From: Coniochaeta sp. PMI_546
Taxonomy: Eukaryota; Ascomycota; Sordariomycetes; Coniochaetales; Coniochaetaceae
Reading direction: 5' to 3'
Length of the DNA stretch: 64,000 nucleotides
Assembly (NCBI GenBank): GCA_021432605.1
Contig: MU271144.1
Coordinates: forward strand, 372,001 to 436,000
Shown: positions 10,071-24,148 of the stretch, piece after piece
Layout: each line of letters starts with the position of its first letter
How positions within the stretch are numbered: the stretch's first letter is position 1
Notes under the pieces: generated by a model
Seen by the model: only the letters and a program-made list of their open reading frames with translations
Told to the model about the DNA's origin: nothing
The model's database searches: none
Made by a program: the position numbers and the translations under genes

Positions 10071-11701
10071 ATGGAGATAATCACATTCACTTGCAAAGCC
10101 TGTGGCAGTTCAATTGGCGACTTCACCAACCTGTGGACGCAGATCGGCAAGAGCTACTTCAGCCCCATCATCGATCCACGGCACAGTCCAGACATCAAGC
10201 CGCACGGGCCGTTGAGGTCTGGCGAGAAGGGGACTCTGGTTGAGGGATGGTATGACTGAACCAGTGTGTTTTCGTGCAAGGCATTCCCAGAGTGTGCTCA
10301 TCATGACTGACGCCATGCTCCATTCTCACAGTCAGCTGCAGGACATAGCATGTTGCAGCTGTGGTGCCGTCCTGGGCATCACATGCATCACCAGCCCGGT
10401 CAACCACGTCCTCGATGAGTGTGTATTGCTTCTCTTTGTGTATCCTTATCTACCTTACTCAAGTGGCACGGAATGCTTATACGGTGAACAGGAATCAACT
10501 TCTCTTCCGCATCACCACGGTCCTGCCACTGAGCCACGCCGATGGCCGTGAGGTCGACCTAGTCGTCAAGAGGTACCTGAAGCTACGAGAGACTTCGAGA
10601 GCGAGCACCGAGAAGCCTCTGGGCGGTGCCTCCGCTGGTCCTTACGATGATCCTTCCGGGGCTGGTGCTGCCGAGTTGTCCCTCCTGCATGCCCAGCTGG
10701 AAGCGCAGCGAACCGACATCGAGAGGATCGACAGTGCCGGCTTCAAAGTCATCTCCGGCCTGGATGATGCCGTCAGCCGGGTCGAGGGCGACCTCGGCAA
10801 GATGCGAGACACCCTGTCCGAGCTGCGCCGGGAGCTGCGCGGTAACCATGATGACATGGCATCGCTGAAGACCGAGATCAAGGACGTCAAGAAGCAGTGT
10901 CAGGACCGCACCGTCGTCAAACGCCTCGAGGAGCAGCTCAACTCTGCACACGAGACCCTCGAGAACCTCAGGCACGAGCTAAATGACCTGGCCGCCAAGT
11001 TTGAAAATGAGCTCCACGGCGTCAAGGCAAGCCTACGGCAGAACACGAAGGACGTAGAGGATATCAAGTCCCTCGTCCGAGACCGCGTCTCTACCCGAGA
11101 CCACGCAAAGGACATGGCATCCGTGAGAGGCGAGCTAGCCCAACTGAGGAAGCAGATGGAAGAGAGCCGGGCGAAACCGCCAGAGCCCTTCCCGTCGAGA
11201 GAGCTGGATATTCTGACCAGCAACATCGCCAAGATCGGCAACCGTGCGAGTCAGGTCGAGAGCCTCCAGATGGAGTTCGAGATCTTCAAGGGCCGCGTCG
11301 AGAGAATGGAGGCAGCTGGCCAGGCTCGCCAGGTTCCCGTATCCAGTGCCGAGACGACGTCGGCATACGACCGGTACGACGACCACAGCTATCACCAGCA
11401 AGACCTGCGGTCGTCTCGGAGGAAGAGACCATCGTCCGGACTAGAGACCACGCCGCTACCAGAGTCCAGCTCTAAGCGAGCTGCTACCTCCTCCGATCCC
11501 GCCGAAACTGTCATCGCGACTCAGTGGTCGCAAAGCTCACCAAGCTCACCGGTCCCGGTCCCGGAAGCGCGAGCGAGGACAGACAACACTCGTCTAACCA
11601 AGAGCGGCAAGGCGGACAAGAGAAGCCAACGTCCGGCAAGACGGCCCCTCATCGGAATAAGCACTGACAACAAGCTACCACACTCGAAAAGAAGAGGATG
11701 A
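10071..11701 (+). CDS. mis18: Mis18-domain (Yippee-like fold) protein with a C-terminal coiled coil
   Basis: The model is join(10071..10249, 10332..10418, 10492..11701), 491 aa. Both introns have GT-AG ends, and the reading frame across them rebuilds one domain. The N-terminal Mis18 domain shows two zinc-binding pairs, CKAC near residue 8 and CCSCG after intron 1, followed by the conserved beta segments LLFRITTVL and VDLVVKRY. Mis18 proteins prime centromeres for loading of the CENP-A histone. Residues from about 155 to 330 form a long charged heptad-rich coiled coil, and the tail is Ser/Arg/Lys-rich. The domain assignment is strong; the orthology to kinetochore Mis18 is inferred. The 3' end lies 43 bp from the convergent SET/MYND gene. 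Confidence 0.75.
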
Positions 11702-11744
11702 AACACACAAAATCGTGGTTTTAATTAGCAACAAACTACAATAT

Positions 11745-13682
11745 TCAAGGACTATAGACCAGCCGCCTCAGCGACGCAGGCGGAGCCCTCAGCGCCAGCC
11801 CGTCGTCACCCCGGAGCTCCTTCTCGAGTATCCCAATCGCAAACTCCGCCAGCTCATCGATCGGCCCCAGCACCACCTCCTCAAAGAAGGCCCTCGCGTC
11901 CGGCCGCTCGGGCGTACTCGCCCAAACCCGCACGGCCATGGACTCCCTCTCCCGCCCCCGCAGCTGGCCGATATCCTCCAACAGCTCCCGCGCGCCCCGC
12001 GCCACCTCCCAGTCGTCCGAGTGCCCCAGGGGACCGTAGTGCACCACCAGCCGCAACACGGCCTCGCACACGGTCACCTGGTCCATCCGGCCCAGTCTCG
12101 CGACCAGCTCGCGGTCGGAACAGGTCTGGCCCAGCTCGCCCGCGGCGGACAGCGGGGCGGTCTGGCTGAGCAGCTGGGCGGTCATCATGAGGCCCTTGAC
12201 GCGCCAGGGCTTGAAGGGCGGGACGTGGGCGAAGGGGTGGCATTTGGTTGCGAGGAGGCAGGAGAGGGCGAGGGCGTGGGCGAGGTTCTGGTCTGCCGCT
12301 GTCTCGTGGCGGACGACGAGGTCGTGCAGGACCGAGGGGAGGGGTTCGATTGCGTATGTCTTTGCTTCGAGGAGGGGTTTGCACTTTTCCCAGAGGGGGT
12401 GCTTGTCGGTATTCTTAGCTAGAGGGAGGGGAGACTTTTGGAGGGCTGCGCGGTTGATGGGCGGGTCTGAGTAGAGCGCCAGGTCTGGCTGGAGACTCAA
12501 GATGTTGAGAGGGATGGTCGGGGATGACTGGCAGACCTGGTAGACGTCCAGGTCGTCCCGACAGCGGCGGCATTGGCACCGGAAGTGGTATAGCTCCAAC
12601 GCCTTCTGCCGCTCTTCTTTGGATAGAGTATTGTCTGAACCCAAGTTAGCAAGCCGCATATCAAAGGAGAAACTTCCCCTCCAGTACAAGCTCTCTCGTA
12701 ACTGCTTACCGATATAACTGATCTCAACCTCCTCCCCCTCCCTGATCTCCCTCTCCGCCCTCAGAACCGCCGACCTGCCCACGAACACCACATGCGCATT
12801 CGGCACACACGAGTGATTCGCCATGGCCAGATCGACATCCAAAAACACGCCGGCGGCACCGACGTCCTCGTCCCGTCTATCAAACGCATTCGTCTGCACC
12901 ATGCACAGCATCCGCCTCACCCCCTCGGCCGCCACCTCCGCCCTGTTGTCGTCGGCCCCAACCTCCAGCCCCGCAAAGCTCAGCGCCGCCCTGGCCTGGG
13001 CGCCCAGGTCCTTCCACACGGTCCCGTCTCCGTAGTCCCTGAACCCTTGCACGTTTCCCTCCAGCGCGGCGCCCTCCCCAGCTCCACTGTTGCTGCTGTT
13101 GATGAAAGGCAGGCCTCCGCCGACGGCATCTCTCACCGCCTGGTCGTTCCGCCCGAGGCGAAGGAGGAGCTGCATCGCTGCCCTGACGGGGGTGGGGACG
13201 AACCACTTCTCCTCCCGCGGGTCCGTGGCTTTTTCTCCTCTGGTGCTTCCGAAGAGGGAGTCCTTGATCCTGCAGAGGGCCGGACACTCGAGCTTGTGCG
13301 TCGCTCTCCAGGCCGAGGCCTGGCATTTCTTGGAGCAGTAGGAGGCGTACCTGCAGCGGGTGCAGAGGGAGAGCTTGGTCTGTGGTGCATGTGGAGGGGC
13401 GGTTGGTGAGGATGAGGAAGAGGAGGACGAGGTGCCCGGCTTGAGACACCAGTCGCACGTGGTGCGGACGTGGTCGCCGTCCGGGAGACAGAGGAGGGGA
13501 TGCGGGAAGACGGCTATGGCGCTGCCGGCGGGGAAGGTGGCGGTGGCTTGCAGGCCGCGGCCGCGGGACTGCTGGCGGCTGCCGGTGCGGCGGAGGCCGG
13601 GGTAGGGGAAGTCTGGGCTTGAGGGCGGGGGACAGGGGACTGGGAGGGGGACTTGGGGGTAGCGCGAGGTTGGGTAGGACAT
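11745..13682 (-). CDS. SET and MYND domain protein, probable lysine methyltransferase
   Basis: The model is complement(join(11745..12634, 12710..13682)), 620 aa. The start is the first ATG of the frame (13680-13682); upstream in-frame codons contain no ATG. A MYND-type zinc finger near the N-terminus is split by a Ser-rich loop (CDWCLKPG ... LCTRCRYASYCSKKC). The SET core has the signature NHSCVPNA and the motif SYID, which is rebuilt only when the 75-nt intron is removed. The post-SET Cys cluster FRCQCRRC follows. SMYD-type enzymes methylate histone or non-histone lysines using S-adenosylmethionine. Substrate and location cannot be read from the sequence. The intron length is a multiple of three with no stop, so retention would add 25 residues inside the SET domain. 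Confidence 0.85.
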   Translation of the reverse strand: MSYPTSRYPQVPLPVPCPPPSSPDFPYPGLRRTGSRQQSRGRGLQATATFPAGSAIAVFPHPLLCLPDGDHVRTTCDWCLKPGTSSSSSSSSPTAPPHAPQTKLSLCTRCRYASYCSKKCQASAWRATHKLECPALCRIKDSLFGSTRGEKATDPREEKWFVPTPVRAAMQLLLRLGRNDQAVRDAVGGGLPFINSSNSGAGEGAALEGNVQGFRDYGDGTVWKDLGAQARAALSFAGLEVGADDNRAEVAAEGVRRMLCMVQTNAFDRRDEDVGAAGVFLDVDLAMANHSCVPNAHVVFVGRSAVLRAEREIREGEEVEISYIGKQLRESLYWRGSFSFDMRLANLGSDNTLSKEERQKALELYHFRCQCRRCRDDLDVYQVCQSSPTIPLNILSLQPDLALYSDPPINRAALQKSPLPLAKNTDKHPLWEKCKPLLEAKTYAIEPLPSVLHDLVVRHETAADQNLAHALALSCLLATKCHPFAHVPPFKPWRVKGLMMTAQLLSQTAPLSAAGELGQTCSDRELVARLGRMDQVTVCEAVLRLVVHYGPLGHSDDWEVARGARELLEDIGQLRGRERESMAVRVWASTPERPDARAFFEEVVLGPIDELAEFAIGILEKELRGDDGLALRAPPASLRRLVYSP

Positions 13683-14111
13683 TGTTGACTGTGTTGAGTC
13701 TGGAATTTGGATAGCTTGTGTGAAGTGTTGAAAGGGTTGTTGAAAGCCTGGAGTCAATGCCAGTGACCTGCTGCAAAAGGATCTTTTAGGTTGATCGTGC
13801 TATTTGACGGCTTCTCAAAAACATCATGGAATGCAAGTGGATGTCGTCCGAGCAAAGACGTGGCTGTGTATTCATATCATGTCGTTTGGCGATGATGTTT
13901 ATGTTGTTGAGATTCAAATGTGGAGATATTTTGAAGTCAAGACATACAAAAGAAAAGGCAGAATATAGCAGATGAGCAGCAACGTGAAAGGCAACAGGAC
14001 GATAACGTTTACATAGCGCTCTTGGCACATCTAGTAAATATGATGGTATATGATAATCAGCAATAACTAGAACAGGGTATTTATATTCACTTAAACACAT
14101 TACAGCTCATC
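13683..14111. other. Intergenic region upstream of the SET/MYND gene and downstream of SIL1
   Basis: A/T-rich sequence containing the promoter of the SET/MYND gene and the SIL1 3' UTR. No gene was recognised. Confidence 0.5.
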
Positions 14112-15398
14112 CTACAGCTCATCCCGCCACCGCTCCGTCGCCTTGACCCCCTTCCTCGCCTCCTTCAACTTCCCCCACAGCTCGTGGCTCCAGTGATCCT
14201 GATCCCACCTGTTCTCGCTCGCCAGCCTCTCGACCTCGTAGTCCCAGCACTCCTGCCTGGCGTGCCTCAGCTCCGACGGGAGCGCGAGGTTCCTGCACTC
14301 GCCCTCGCTCATCTGGTCGTCGACCGGCCACTCCCCCAGCGTGGCCCCCAGGTCCGCATCGAGGAAGATGTCCTGCACCAACAGCGCCGCCTTCTCCCTC
14401 GGCGCGTCCCAGTGCCGGTCGTCGGACCGCACCAGCACGTTGAGCAGGACCTCCATGCCCTGGTTCTCGAAGAAGTCCTTCCGGATCACGTCGCTCTTGA
14501 GCATGGCCTTGAGGGCAGAGACGCGCGCCTTGACAAGCGACGGATCCAATGCGGAGCCCTTGCCCTTTCCGTCAGGGGACAGAAGACGGAAGGTTTCGGT
14601 GACGAGATCACTGCCGTCTGCGGGATTACACTTGACCCCCCTGAACTTCTCCCAGTGCTTCTCCACCTCCGCAAGCGCCTTGGGATTGTTCTGCAGCGCC
14701 CCAGCCATGATGTTGGCCGCCTGGCTGCCCCTTTTGATACTCAGTGGGCTGTCACCGTCTTCATACAGCCAGTCCGTGTTGGCGAGACACAACAGGTTCT
14801 TGACAGTGTCGTACTGCTCGGCGATCTTGAGCCCGTAGTAGATGTCGTGCGACAGCTCCTCGAGCTCCCCGAGAGCGTCGTCGAGGTCGAGTCCCTTCTT
14901 GAGGATCTCCAGGGACTCGAAGAAGGTGTCAAACTCCTCGCCCTTGGGCGGTTCCCTGATCTTACCCACGGGCTCATACACCGGTGCCCCGCCGGGGATC
15001 TGGATTTCCTCCTTCTCATTCTCGTAGTTCGATTGTTGATCGACAACTACAACCGAGGAATCTACGGGCAGACCAGCTACCTCCGCGACCTGCTCGTCCG
15101 GGACGTTGATCTTGGCTTCTTTCTGGCCTGTCCATACGTTCAGACGCACGTGGAGGCCGGGAGGCAGATCTTGGTCGTCGTGAACGGTCTGAAACTCATC
15201 TGTCGGGACGAAGACTTTTGGGTAACACTCTGATGGGTTGTCGGTGTGGCATATTAGGTCCACGTCGGCTGCTGGTGAGGGTGTTGAGGCTGGTGGTGAT
15301 GAGGATGAGGATGCGGCGGCGAGTGTGATCATTAAACAGAGGAGGCCGATAAGACTCCAGAGTCCCAGGGATGAGGGCCGGGACCGTGGCCGAGCCAT
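14112..15398 (-). CDS. SIL1: ER nucleotide exchange factor SIL1
   Basis: This is a single exon of 428 aa. SIL1 releases ADP from the lumenal Hsp70 BiP/Kar2 and so drives protein folding and import in the endoplasmic reticulum. The N-terminus is a signal peptide with a basic start and a hydrophobic stretch (LWSLIGLLCLMITLAA). Then come a conserved Cys pair (ICHTDNPSEC) and the segment typical of fungal SIL1, from FVPTDEFQTVH to GLHVRLNVWTG. The middle and C-terminal halves are alpha-helical, armadillo-like, as in SIL1/Fes1 proteins. The last four residues are RDEL, a KDEL-type ER retrieval signal that confirms the lumenal location. It is transcribed away from the complex I gene, with 529 bp between the start codons. 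Confidence 0.9.
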   Translation of the reverse strand: MARPRSRPSSLGLWSLIGLLCLMITLAAASSSSSPPASTPSPAADVDLICHTDNPSECYPKVFVPTDEFQTVHDDQDLPPGLHVRLNVWTGQKEAKINVPDEQVAEVAGLPVDSSVVVVDQQSNYENEKEEIQIPGGAPVYEPVGKIREPPKGEEFDTFFESLEILKKGLDLDDALGELEELSHDIYYGLKIAEQYDTVKNLLCLANTDWLYEDGDSPLSIKRGSQAANIMAGALQNNPKALAEVEKHWEKFRGVKCNPADGSDLVTETFRLLSPDGKGKGSALDPSLVKARVSALKAMLKSDVIRKDFFENQGMEVLLNVLVRSDDRHWDAPREKAALLVQDIFLDADLGATLGEWPVDDQMSEGECRNLALPSELRHARQECWDYEVERLASENRWDQDHWSHELWGKLKEARKGVKATERWRDEL

Positions 15399-15927
15399 CT
15401 TGATGTTATAATTGAGAACTTCCTTGTATGAAGTTGAGTGACGGTGAACGCTGCCCGTTCAACGAAGTGTCCTGTACCCGAAAGAGCGAAATCTCGAAAT
15501 GACGAACGATGTTGAGTACGGCCTAGATAATGAGACCCTGTGGCAAGACAAGACAAGACCCTTTACTGACCCTAAATGAAGACACGACACCATCGACTAT
15601 GACTCAAGCAGAGAATCCGAAAGAAAGGCCAGATATTTATCTCACCGTGAAATGGCCAAGATTTTCGCCTCATGACACTCTTTAAGAGGCAAGGTACCTG
15701 GTACATCCACCTCGAAATCGCCATCATCTATTTGGCGGCTGTTGATTGGTCACTCTGCCGCAGCCGCCACACACGCGCGCTAAACCAGCCCAGTGGCGTT
15801 TGCGGTATTCGACATCACCAAACCCAAAGCTTCCAGCTCCCATGCTTGCCCGCATTTGATCAAGCTCTACATCCGCCCAATTCGCCTACGACGACCGATT
15901 GACCGCCGAACCGGCTATATCCAAAAG
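15399..15927. promoter_or_regulatory. Divergent promoter region between SIL1 and the complex I subunit gene
   Basis: The two start codons face away from each other across this stretch, so it holds both promoters. The right third (15740-15927) is C-rich leader sequence. No specific motif is claimed. Confidence 0.5.
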
Positions 15928-16687
15928 ATGTCGGCGCTCAGGCAACGGGCCGCAACTCTCGCTCGCCGCTCGAGGCCGACGGCCATCCGCAACACGCGCT
16001 CCTATGCCTCGGATCACGGCCACGACGGGCACCACGCCCCTCCCAAGGAGGAGTCTCTAGGTGTACGTTTCCCCCCTCCACCTGTGTTCCCCGAGAAAAT
16101 CAATTATTCGTTCGTTTCTGTTAGCATGTTTCTGGTAGCTAACAATCTGGCCTCTTGATGGACAACAGGCCTCCTTCTACCTGACAGTAGGCGCCATCCC
16201 CCTCTCCATCTTCTTCTACTCCATCTCCCGGCCCGGCGAGGACGGCAAGCCGAGCGGCCTCTCGAACCTCATCGGCAAGTACACCGAGATGTCCGAGACG
16301 TGGAGCGAGCGCAACGCCATGCGCACCGCCATGATCGAGCAGGCCGCCCACGACAAGCACCTGCTGTACAACGCCCCGCGGAACAAGCACATTGAGCTCA
16401 AGTTCCCCGAGTACGTTCCCCTCATTACCATTGCTTGTTCTTATTATCTGGGGTTTGAATTTGAGAGCGAGAGATTGAGTGAGATCGGATAATTGTGGCT
16501 ATGATGGAATGCTAACCGATGGAAAAAAAAAAGGGTCTTCCACGCCGGCTCCCCCTTCAACGTGCCGGCCGGCCACAACGCCAACCTCGACAAGGTGGTG
16601 GAGCACTACAGGCAACAGCATCTGGATGAGGAGGAGAGGAAGGCGACCAAGGCGAGGAGCAAGTGGGATCCGCAACCCAACCCTTAG
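15928..16687 (+). CDS. Mitochondrial complex I (NADH:ubiquinone oxidoreductase) accessory subunit, 17.8-kDa type
   Basis: The model is join(15928..16062, 16169..16410, 16534..16687), 176 aa. The introns use GTACGT donors and GCTAAC branch points (16138-16142 and 16511-16516). The N-terminus is a clear mitochondrial presequence rich in Arg and Ala, followed by a His-rich segment (DHGHDGHHAPPKEESLG) and one membrane-spanning helix at about residues 46-63 that begins directly after intron 1. The C-terminal part has the conserved segments AAHDKHLLYNAPR and GSPFNVPAGHN. This pattern fits the fungal 17.8-kDa complex I accessory subunit described in Neurospora. The exact subunit name is from memory of the family, not from a search. 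Confidence 0.75.
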
Positions 16688-17459
16688 ACTCTGGTTGGGG
16701 CCGCGTGTGTGTAGCATATGATGGGAGGGAGGGCTGTAAGCACGATTGCAAATAGATTACGTTCAATGCAACTTGTCTGTTGTCAAGGATCAGCTTATCG
16801 GAGCTGTGTGTTCCCATGATTATGTCTTGGAGTTGCACGATCTCTCCGATGGATTCGTTCCATGCGTTTCCTGTTGGTGCCTTGCGGCGCTGAACCTGCT
16901 TGCATCTGGCTGTAGTTATGCACATAAGCATGCCACGGAGATATGTTGATGATACAAGGAGTGACAAATACCTCCAGTTTTGCACTGGGGCGTGGCAGGG
17001 TTCATGCTCAAGGTCAGAGACAACATCGTCAAATTTATGCGTACCAAGATAGTAGGCCTTGAGGTTGTCAAATCTCAGGTTTCAGTGTTCAGCGCATGCT
17101 TTCATCTTGCAGTGTATGATAACAGATTCGAAAGCTGCTGCTAGCAGATGTCTAGCCCTCATTTTGATCACAGATTGGATGCATTATCCATTGATTCAGG
17201 CAACCTCAGAAGCAAGTAGTCTGGCAACATCACAGCACACACTGCATCATCAACATGGAACACAACGAGCCAGCACGGTTGGTAGCAGAGAACTCATTCT
17301 TTCGTTCAATCACGAAGCCCGGGTTACTATCATCTCTATGGATAGCATAAACACTTCCGAGCAAAACCGTCCATTTTCGCCGATGACCATGATTGATTGA
17401 ATGCCAAGAACCATTCCGCACACCCTTCCGCGCCTTCTCGTCCTCCAGACTCGATCCGT
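16688..17459. other. Intergenic region between the complex I gene and RPS15
   Basis: Convergent 3' flanks without a recognised gene. Several short open frames here lack codon bias or family resemblance. Confidence 0.5.
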
Positions 17460-18298
<839 letters not shown>

Positions 18299-19698
18299 GA
18301 TTGCGGTGATGGAGGATTGTCAAGATCTCGCTGGTCGATATGCGTGCGCTGGCGTATATCGAGGAGCGAAAATCCGATTTGGATGGGTGTCGATTTGGTG
18401 AAGGTAGTTTGGAAAGCGGGTCTGACTGGGCGAGGCGAGACAGGCTTAGCTCCGCTCACAAGTGCAAAAAAATGGGCGACTGCTCAGTGCGTAGGGTTGA
18501 GTTGCCCTCTGAGCCCCGCTCACGTGACTGTCATTTAGGCTTTCGTCCGGTGGGGCAGTCAACTCGAATGTAACACGTGATCACAAGCCCCCATGTAACA
18601 AGCGGAAGTTCAACGACATTGCCATCGAGGCTCGTCAGATAGCTTCATGCGACTTTGCATATGACAGAAAATCAACATGATTTACATTGCTTCGGCCGAA
18701 CTTCGATCATGTTCACGTAGCACGGAAGTATAGATGTGCACAAGGCACCTTGCGGAGTAAGGCGCCCTCCTCTTCAAGTCGTACTTCATGACGAGGACAA
18801 CACCACTTTCGAGGTGCTGTTGCGCAAATCCAGGCATGGAAACTTAGTCACTTCAGCGCCAGTCTCATTTCAGGCATGCTGCCTACAGAGCCGGAGCATT
18901 CAAGGCACTAGGGGATTTTTGCACTTGAAAATGACTGATGGTCACCCGCGTTCATTGATCATTACCAAGCTGGAAGCTAGACGAATCCCTGAAATCAGAC
19001 TTAGTGCAATAGGTTGCAGGCCAGTGCCTCACCTAGCAATTCAAGACGGCCAGTCCATACTTCGCACCGAGGTCTCATAGGTTCTCTTCTCTTTGTTCCT
19101 GAGTCGGCGGCTTTCGTTCTGTAACTGCATCTTCAATGGTCCATACTTGGCCACCGTCCAAGTCCCGTCTCAAATATCCTTGACCACATCCTCATCATGG
19201 CGTCGGACCTCTGAGAACGAACTCTTGATTCGAGGGATCCTATTTCATGACACAGGGAGCTTGAAGTTTTTATGCAACATCGCTTGACTCTTTGCGCTGC
19301 CCGCGTGCAAAGGTGGCAGACCTACTTTGACTACACAAATCTTGGATGGCTTGGTGCTCGACCGGTATGCCTGGACCTGTTTGACAAAGATAGGCCGCGG
19401 CGGGAAGAGTCTTCTGAGCTCATTTGGCTTTACATCAACTTGTCGGCGTTGCCTCTCTCTGATATTGTGAACTGGACGACCAATATTGAGGACGGAGATC
19501 CTTTCCCGTGCACCAGTACCCTGGCAGTCTGATGACAAATTCTGAGCCTTGGAATGATGCGTCACTCTCTATTTCCTATTCGATTCGGATGCAGTTGTGT
19601 TGTTATGGATCCGAATGTCATTTGATAGTTCCCCGTGGCTGCCTTACACCACAGTTCCACGTGCCGCTCTTCCTCAAGCACGCCCTGTGCGACTGGAC
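18299..19698. other. Intergenic region between RPS15 and the GH53 gene
   Basis: It contains the RPS15 promoter next to 18299 and the 3' flank of the galactanase gene. Short open frames (for example 18736-19080) have no recognisable features. No RNA gene was seen. Confidence 0.5.
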
Positions 19699-21727
<2,029 letters not shown>

Positions 21728-21846
21728 ACGTACAACATCAGGGATTCCCCGGTGGTCACCCACCCGAGTACTAGTCTGACGATTACTGGTTTATCTAGGG
21801 GAGAGCGGACGGGATCCCGAGTTTTCCAGTATCTATGGTCGTACGT
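21728..21846 (-). rRNA. 5S ribosomal RNA, single dispersed copy
   Basis: The 119-nt minus-strand sequence begins ACGTACGACC and ends GTTGTACGT; these termini pair over nine positions to form helix I. The loop and internal promoter region keep the 5S consensus (GGAAAAC, CCCGTCCGCTC, GGGTGGGTGACCACC, GAATCCCTG). Dispersed single 5S genes are normal in filamentous ascomycetes. It differs at several places from common types, as expected for 5S subtypes, but the helices remain intact. Confidence 0.9.
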
Positions 21847-22019
21847 GAAAGATCATGCTGTGCAAACGGTTGATAAGCGTTGTGATGGTCAACGTTTACT
21901 GCTATTGCGATGCTTTTATCCCGGTGGGTATAAGTCTACATGAACCATGCCCCGCAGGACTTCACCCATGAAGTCCGTTCAGACCAAGACGAAGACAACC
22001 ACATTCCTGACTACAATGT

Positions 22020-23239
22020 TCACTCATCTGCGATCCTCCAAACCAGTTTTTCCCCGCTGACGGCCTGGCTCCTGAGCAGCTGCCGTGCATTCTCCGCCCT
22101 CTCGAGCATCGTCTTACCCTCAACGATCCTCAGCTTGTTAGGCTTGATGACGCCCTGCTCCAGCAGCGCCGGGATTATCTCAGACTGGAGATGGTCCCTA
22201 AAGAACTCGTTCTATACATCTGTGTCAGTATTTCAGAAATATCAAAAGAGGCTCACGGGAACAGAAAGGCACTCACCTTGAGATAAAAATGCGTTCTGGT
22301 CCCCTTCAGCACCACCCCCTCCTTCCAAGCCCCCGGTAGCACCTTGTTCACATCCATCTCATAGACCGGCGCCTCCTTCTCATTCGCATGCTTCACAATA
22401 ACAGGCAGCATGACCGCCACCTTGGTTCCCCGTTCCGCCAGCCCCGCAATCTTCTTCAGCGTCCCCTCCAGGCTCCCAATGCAGTCCAGCACATACGGCA
22501 CCCTCGGTTTGCCCTCCTTGGCCTCACCCACATACCTCAACACCTGCTCCACAACATCCTCATGCGTATAATCAAAACACGCCGTCGCGCCCAGCTCCTT
22601 CAGGTACGCGTGGTGCTTCTCCCTCGCGACAGCAATGACATTCCCAAACCCCCAGTGCCTAAGCACCTGCAGCGCATAATTGCCCACACTGCTCGCAGCC
22701 CCCCACACCACAACGGGGGCATCCCTCTCCTCCCCATCCCCGCTCCCGCCCTCCGGAACGGGCCACGGCAGCCGCAGTCCGAAATCCGTCGTCAGCGCGT
22801 GAAACGCCGTGACCAGGTTGCACGACACCGACACGGCCTCCTCGAAACCGACGCTCTCCGGCAGCCTGCTGACCATGTACCAGTCCGTGGTCAGGTAGGT
22901 CTGGTGGCACTTCTCCTCGCGGCTGCGGAAGGTGAAGCCGAAGACCCTGTCGCCGACGCGTAGAGTCTTCGCGGGGGTGCCGGAGGGCTGGTCCGGCCCG
23001 AGCTGGGCGACGGTGCCGCCGTAGGAGCCGCCCATCAGGGCCGGGTGGGTCACGAGCAGGCCGCCGTCGGCTTGGTGCAGGTCTAGCGGGGTCGAGGATG
23101 TCCAGAGGACGTGGATTAGGACTTGGCCTGGGCCTGGGGCCACGGTGGGGACTTCGAGGGTCTCTAGGGGTGCGCGGGGAGCGGTGGTTACGACTGCTGG
23201 GTGGGTTGGGGGGATGTTTGGGGCGAGGGTGGTCGCCAT
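22020..23239 (-). CDS. Medium-chain dehydrogenase/reductase, zinc-independent quinone/enoyl reductase type
   Basis: The model is complement(join(22020..22211, 22277..23239)), 384 aa, with one 65-nt phase-0 intron (GTGAGT...TATAG) near the 3' end. The GroES-like N-terminal domain (APRAPLETLEVPTVAPGPGQ) is followed by a Rossmann fold with the nucleotide-binding motif WGAASSVGNYALQ. The catalytic zinc ligands of alcohol dehydrogenases are not evident, so it belongs with the trans-acting enoyl reductase/quinone oxidoreductase group common in fungi. Such proteins reduce quinones or enoyl intermediates with NADPH. There is no polyketide synthase beside it, so a role in secondary metabolism is not supported here. 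Confidence 0.85.
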
Positions 23240-23248
23240 TGTGTGATT

Positions 23249-23271
<23 letters not shown>
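23249..23271. repeat. (TG)n microsatellite just upstream of the MDR start codon
   Basis: About eleven TG units lie 10 bp upstream of the minus-strand start codon, so the mRNA leader would carry a CA repeat. Confidence 0.9.
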
Positions 23272-23279
<8 letters not shown>

Positions 23280-24148
23280 TTGGTGGTGTTTTTGCTAGAG
23301 TGAATGCAAATAGATGGTGGTTTTTCGGGTGTGGTATGATGTGATTAAGTCTAGATGTAGGTAATGGTACAGTAAGGCAAGGTAGGCGAGTAAGATAGAG
23401 CTGTTCAGTGCGTGTGAGTGGATGATTTCAGGTCCCTTGCAGTGTGTTTGAGCTCTCTAATGACAGTGTGTTTAGCCAACGCACAAGATTTACAGGGCAT
23501 GAAGTTTATATACTCTCACCATAGTTACAGCGCTTTCGTCATGTACTACAGTATTTGTAAGCAGTGGCCATCCCTTTGACAGTCGGTGGCCATTGATCCC
23601 GTGATCATGATTCTTTGCCAACGAGTTTCGTGTTGGTGTCGATAGAAATCTATCGAAGGATCGACGCTATTAACACGCGCCGCTCCGCCAAGGAAAGCTT
23701 GATCGCATCGCAGATCCCCTCCTTTATTACTAATAAACATGTGATTTGTAACCTCTGTATGACAGTGAATTGTCCAATCACGGTGCGGCCACCCATTGCA
23801 TTCATCCCTTGCTGCTTTGTGTCGCGATAGCCTCCACAGATCGATTCTGTTCGATGTTGTGATAAGTACCTTCTCGTGGTAATGATTGATGACGTTGGAG
23901 TCTCGAGTTGATCGGAGCCGAGTCAGGGCATGACGGCATCAATCAAGATCGCCTTCGAGCGCGGGATTGGTCTCGTACTCCAGTGTGCAACCCGAGTCTA
24001 TGATGTCGGGTGTGTTGGAAGCCAGTATCCAAGTCATCACTGTTCAATCATTGTGATGCCCTGGACTACCTGCAAGGATAAACGCCATAACGCCATGCAG
24101 ACGACACTCGTGCCCGAAGCTGATATAGGAAGTTAGGAACTGCGTTAC
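23272..24148. other. Intergenic region
   Basis: It includes the MDR promoter, rich in GT and TAGG words up to about 23430. No supported gene was seen. Confidence 0.5.
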
